Source: Lawsonibacter sp.
GTDB taxonomy: Bacteria > Bacillota > Clostridia > Oscillospirales > Oscillospiraceae
Direction: 5' to 3'
Length of the DNA: 6,082 bases
NCBI GenBank assembly: GCA_022793355.1
Contig: JAAWCR010000191.1
Span: 1 to 6,082, forward strand
Shown in pieces: positions 5,184 to 6,082 of this stretch. Numbering within the stretch: position 1 is the first letter of the stretch; every line of letters begins with the position of its first letter. The position numbers and the translations under genes were made by a program. The notes under the pieces were generated by a model. The model saw only the letters and a list, made by a program, of their open reading frames with translations. It did not search any database and was not told where the DNA came from.

Positions 5184-6082
5184 ATGTCAGCCGCAAAGAA
5201 AAACGCCAAGGGCAGCAAGACCGCCCATGTACTAAACCTCCTCACCGCCCCGGGCGCCGCCAAAGAGAGCGCCGCGCCCGCCGGTGAGGAGACTGGCGCT
5301 GAAAGCGCCGTCCCTGATACCGCCGCAGCCTCCCGTCCCCTCCTGCCCCCGATTTTGGAGGTAGCCCAGGCCAACGATGACAATCTGTCCCAACAGATTC
5401 AGCAGGCCTTGGAGGAAGAGCTTCAGCCTGACGAGCCGGCTGTCCCGGCGGCGGTCAGCCCCCCTGAGGCGGAACACCAGCGAAACGATGAGGAGGTATC
5501 GCCCCCAATGGAAGAACAGCCAACTCCTTCCGGCGGAAAAATGAGCCAGGACGAAATTGAAAAGCTCCTCGCCGCCGCAAGCGCCCCCGAGGAGCCCCCC
5601 CCGCCCGCGCCCGAACCTCCCGCTGCCTCCGGTGGCAAAATGAGCCAGGATGAGATTGAAAAGCTCCTCGCCGCCGCAAGCGCTCCCGAGACGCCCCCCC
5701 CGCCCGCGCCCGAACCTCCCGCCGCCTCCGGCGGCAAAATGAGCCAGGACGAGATTGAAAAACTTCTCGCCGCCGCAAGCGCTCCCGAGGCGTCCCCCCC
5801 GCCCGCGCCCGAACCTCCCGCCGCCTCCGGCGGCAAAATGAGCCAGGACGAGATTGAAAAGCTCCTCGCCGCCGCAAGCGCTTCTGAGACGCCCCCCCCG
5901 CCCGCGCCCGAACCTCCCGCCGCCTCCGGCGGCAAAATGAGCCAGGATGAGATCGAAAAGCTCCTCGCCGCCGCAAGCGCTCCCGAGACGCCCCCCCCGC
6001 CCGCGCCCGAACCTCCCGCCGCCTCCGGCGGCAAAATGAGCCAGGACGAGATTGAAAAACTTCTCGCCGCCGCAAGCGCTCC
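5184..6082 (+). CDS. Pro-rich protein with tandem FliM/FliY-type CheY-binding-like peptides (partial at right edge)
   Basis: The frame is open from the ATG at 5184 to the window end, 299 whole codons. Residues 1-22 are lysine-rich (K5, K6, K9, K12) and end in a hydrophobic VLNLL. Residues 23-115 are Ala/Pro/Glu-rich, with one helical stretch at 68-80 (LSQQIQQALEEEL). From residue 116 a 33-residue unit repeats: SGGKMSQDEIEKLLAAAS and then a Pro/Ala/Glu spacer. Five units are complete and the sixth is cut; their Met residues are 120, 153, 186, 219, 252 and 285. SQDEIEKLL matches the N-terminal CheY~P-binding peptide of FliM/FliY (LSQxEIDxLL). No signal peptide or membrane segment is visible. 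It is co-transcribed by position with the ParA-like ATPase, so it is probably that protein's partner; the basic N-terminus is where many ParA partners contact their ATPase. The missing C-terminus could hold a CheW-like domain (as in ParP), a FliN/SpoA domain or a CheC/CheX domain. CheY binding is inferred from the motif. Confidence 0.85.
   Translation, partial: MSAAKKNAKGSKTAHVLNLLTAPGAAKESAAPAGEETGAESAVPDTAAASRPLLPPILEVAQANDDNLSQQIQQALEEELQPDEPAVPAAVSPPEAEHQRNDEEVSPPMEEQPTPSGGKMSQDEIEKLLAAASAPEEPPPPAPEPPAASGGKMSQDEIEKLLAAASAPETPPPPAPEPPAASGGKMSQDEIEKLLAAASAPEASPPPAPEPPAASGGKMSQDEIEKLLAAASASETPPPPAPEPPAASGGKMSQDEIEKLLAAASAPETPPPPAPEPPAASGGKMSQDEIEKLLAAASA
5529..6082 (+). repeat. 99-bp coding tandem repeat, six copies (last cut by window)
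   Basis: Units start at 5529, 5628, 5727, 5826, 5925 and 6024 with no drift, so the period is exactly 99 bp (33 codons). The ATG inside each unit is at 5541, 5640, 5739, 5838, 5937 and 6036. The peptide half (SGGKMSQDEIEKLLAAAS) is invariant in protein, with only synonymous changes in DNA. The spacer varies slightly: PEEPPPP, PETPPPP, PEASPPP, SETPPPP and PETPPPP in units 1-5. Each spacer contains a run of seven or eight C. The near identity indicates recent expansion by recombination or slippage, and the copy number past the window is unknown. Confidence 0.97.

Noticed and set aside
5423..6075. Two long overlapping minus-strand open frames across the repeats, giving repetitive Ser/Ala/Gly-rich and Arg-rich products
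   Set aside because: They arise because a 99-bp period with no stop in a given frame stays open in every copy. They have no ribosome site, while the plus-strand frame has a strong one, operon context and a recognisable conserved peptide.
5529..6082. The regular 99-bp repeat as a CRISPR array or origin iterons
   Set aside because: The units are contiguous with no unique spacers, keep codon phase exactly, and lie within an open frame with synonymous changes, so this is a coding repeat.

Overview
The window looks like a chromosomal stretch from a flagellated, GC-rich member of the Firmicutes, probably class Clostridia and possibly the Oscillospiraceae. The reasons are the fliD-fliS-fliT gene order, strong purine-rich Shine-Dalgarno sites (AAAGGAG), GC-rich coding sequence beside an AT-rich promoter gap, and a C39-like cysteine peptidase of the kind common in gut Clostridia. 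The taxon is an inference from style and gene content; no marker gene fixes it.

Layout. Positions 1-602 (+) hold the 3' part of a C39-family peptidase gene that enters from the left edge. It converges on a minus-strand flagellar operon, and the two share a hairpin at about 602-642 that can work as a terminator in both directions. The operon reads right to left: fliD (4237-1430, filament cap, unusually long at 935 aa), fliS (1405-1022, flagellin chaperone) and a FliT-like chaperone gene (1025-636, overlapping fliS by ATGA). A good sigma-28/SigD-type promoter (TAAC-15 nt-GCCGATAA, 4343-4317) lies upstream of fliD. Diverging from it on the plus strand are a Soj/ParA-type ATPase gene (4382-5161, TTG start) and, 22 nt later, an open frame (from 5184) that runs off the right edge.

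The most notable object is that last gene. Its product has a lysine-rich N-terminus, an acidic, Pro/Ala-rich middle, and then six copies (the sixth cut by the window) of a 33-residue unit with an exact 99-bp period. Each unit carries MSQDEIEKLLAAA followed by a Pro-rich spacer. The core SQDEIEKLL closely resembles the N-terminal peptide of the flagellar switch proteins FliM and FliY (consensus LSQxEIDxLL), which binds phosphorylated CheY. I read it as a tandem array of CheY~P-docking peptides on a ParA partner protein.

Working together: the minus-strand operon makes the filament cap and the chaperones for filament subunits. The divergent ParA/repeat-protein pair resembles in outline the ParC/ParP and PpfA/TlpT systems, which position chemotaxis arrays. 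A hypothesis is that this pair positions, or senses the state of, chemotaxis or flagellar-motor complexes through many weak CheY~P contacts. The C-terminal domain of the repeat protein, which would decide this, lies beyond the window. No gap longer than 300 bases lacks a gene, and I saw no RNA gene, mobile element or CRISPR array.
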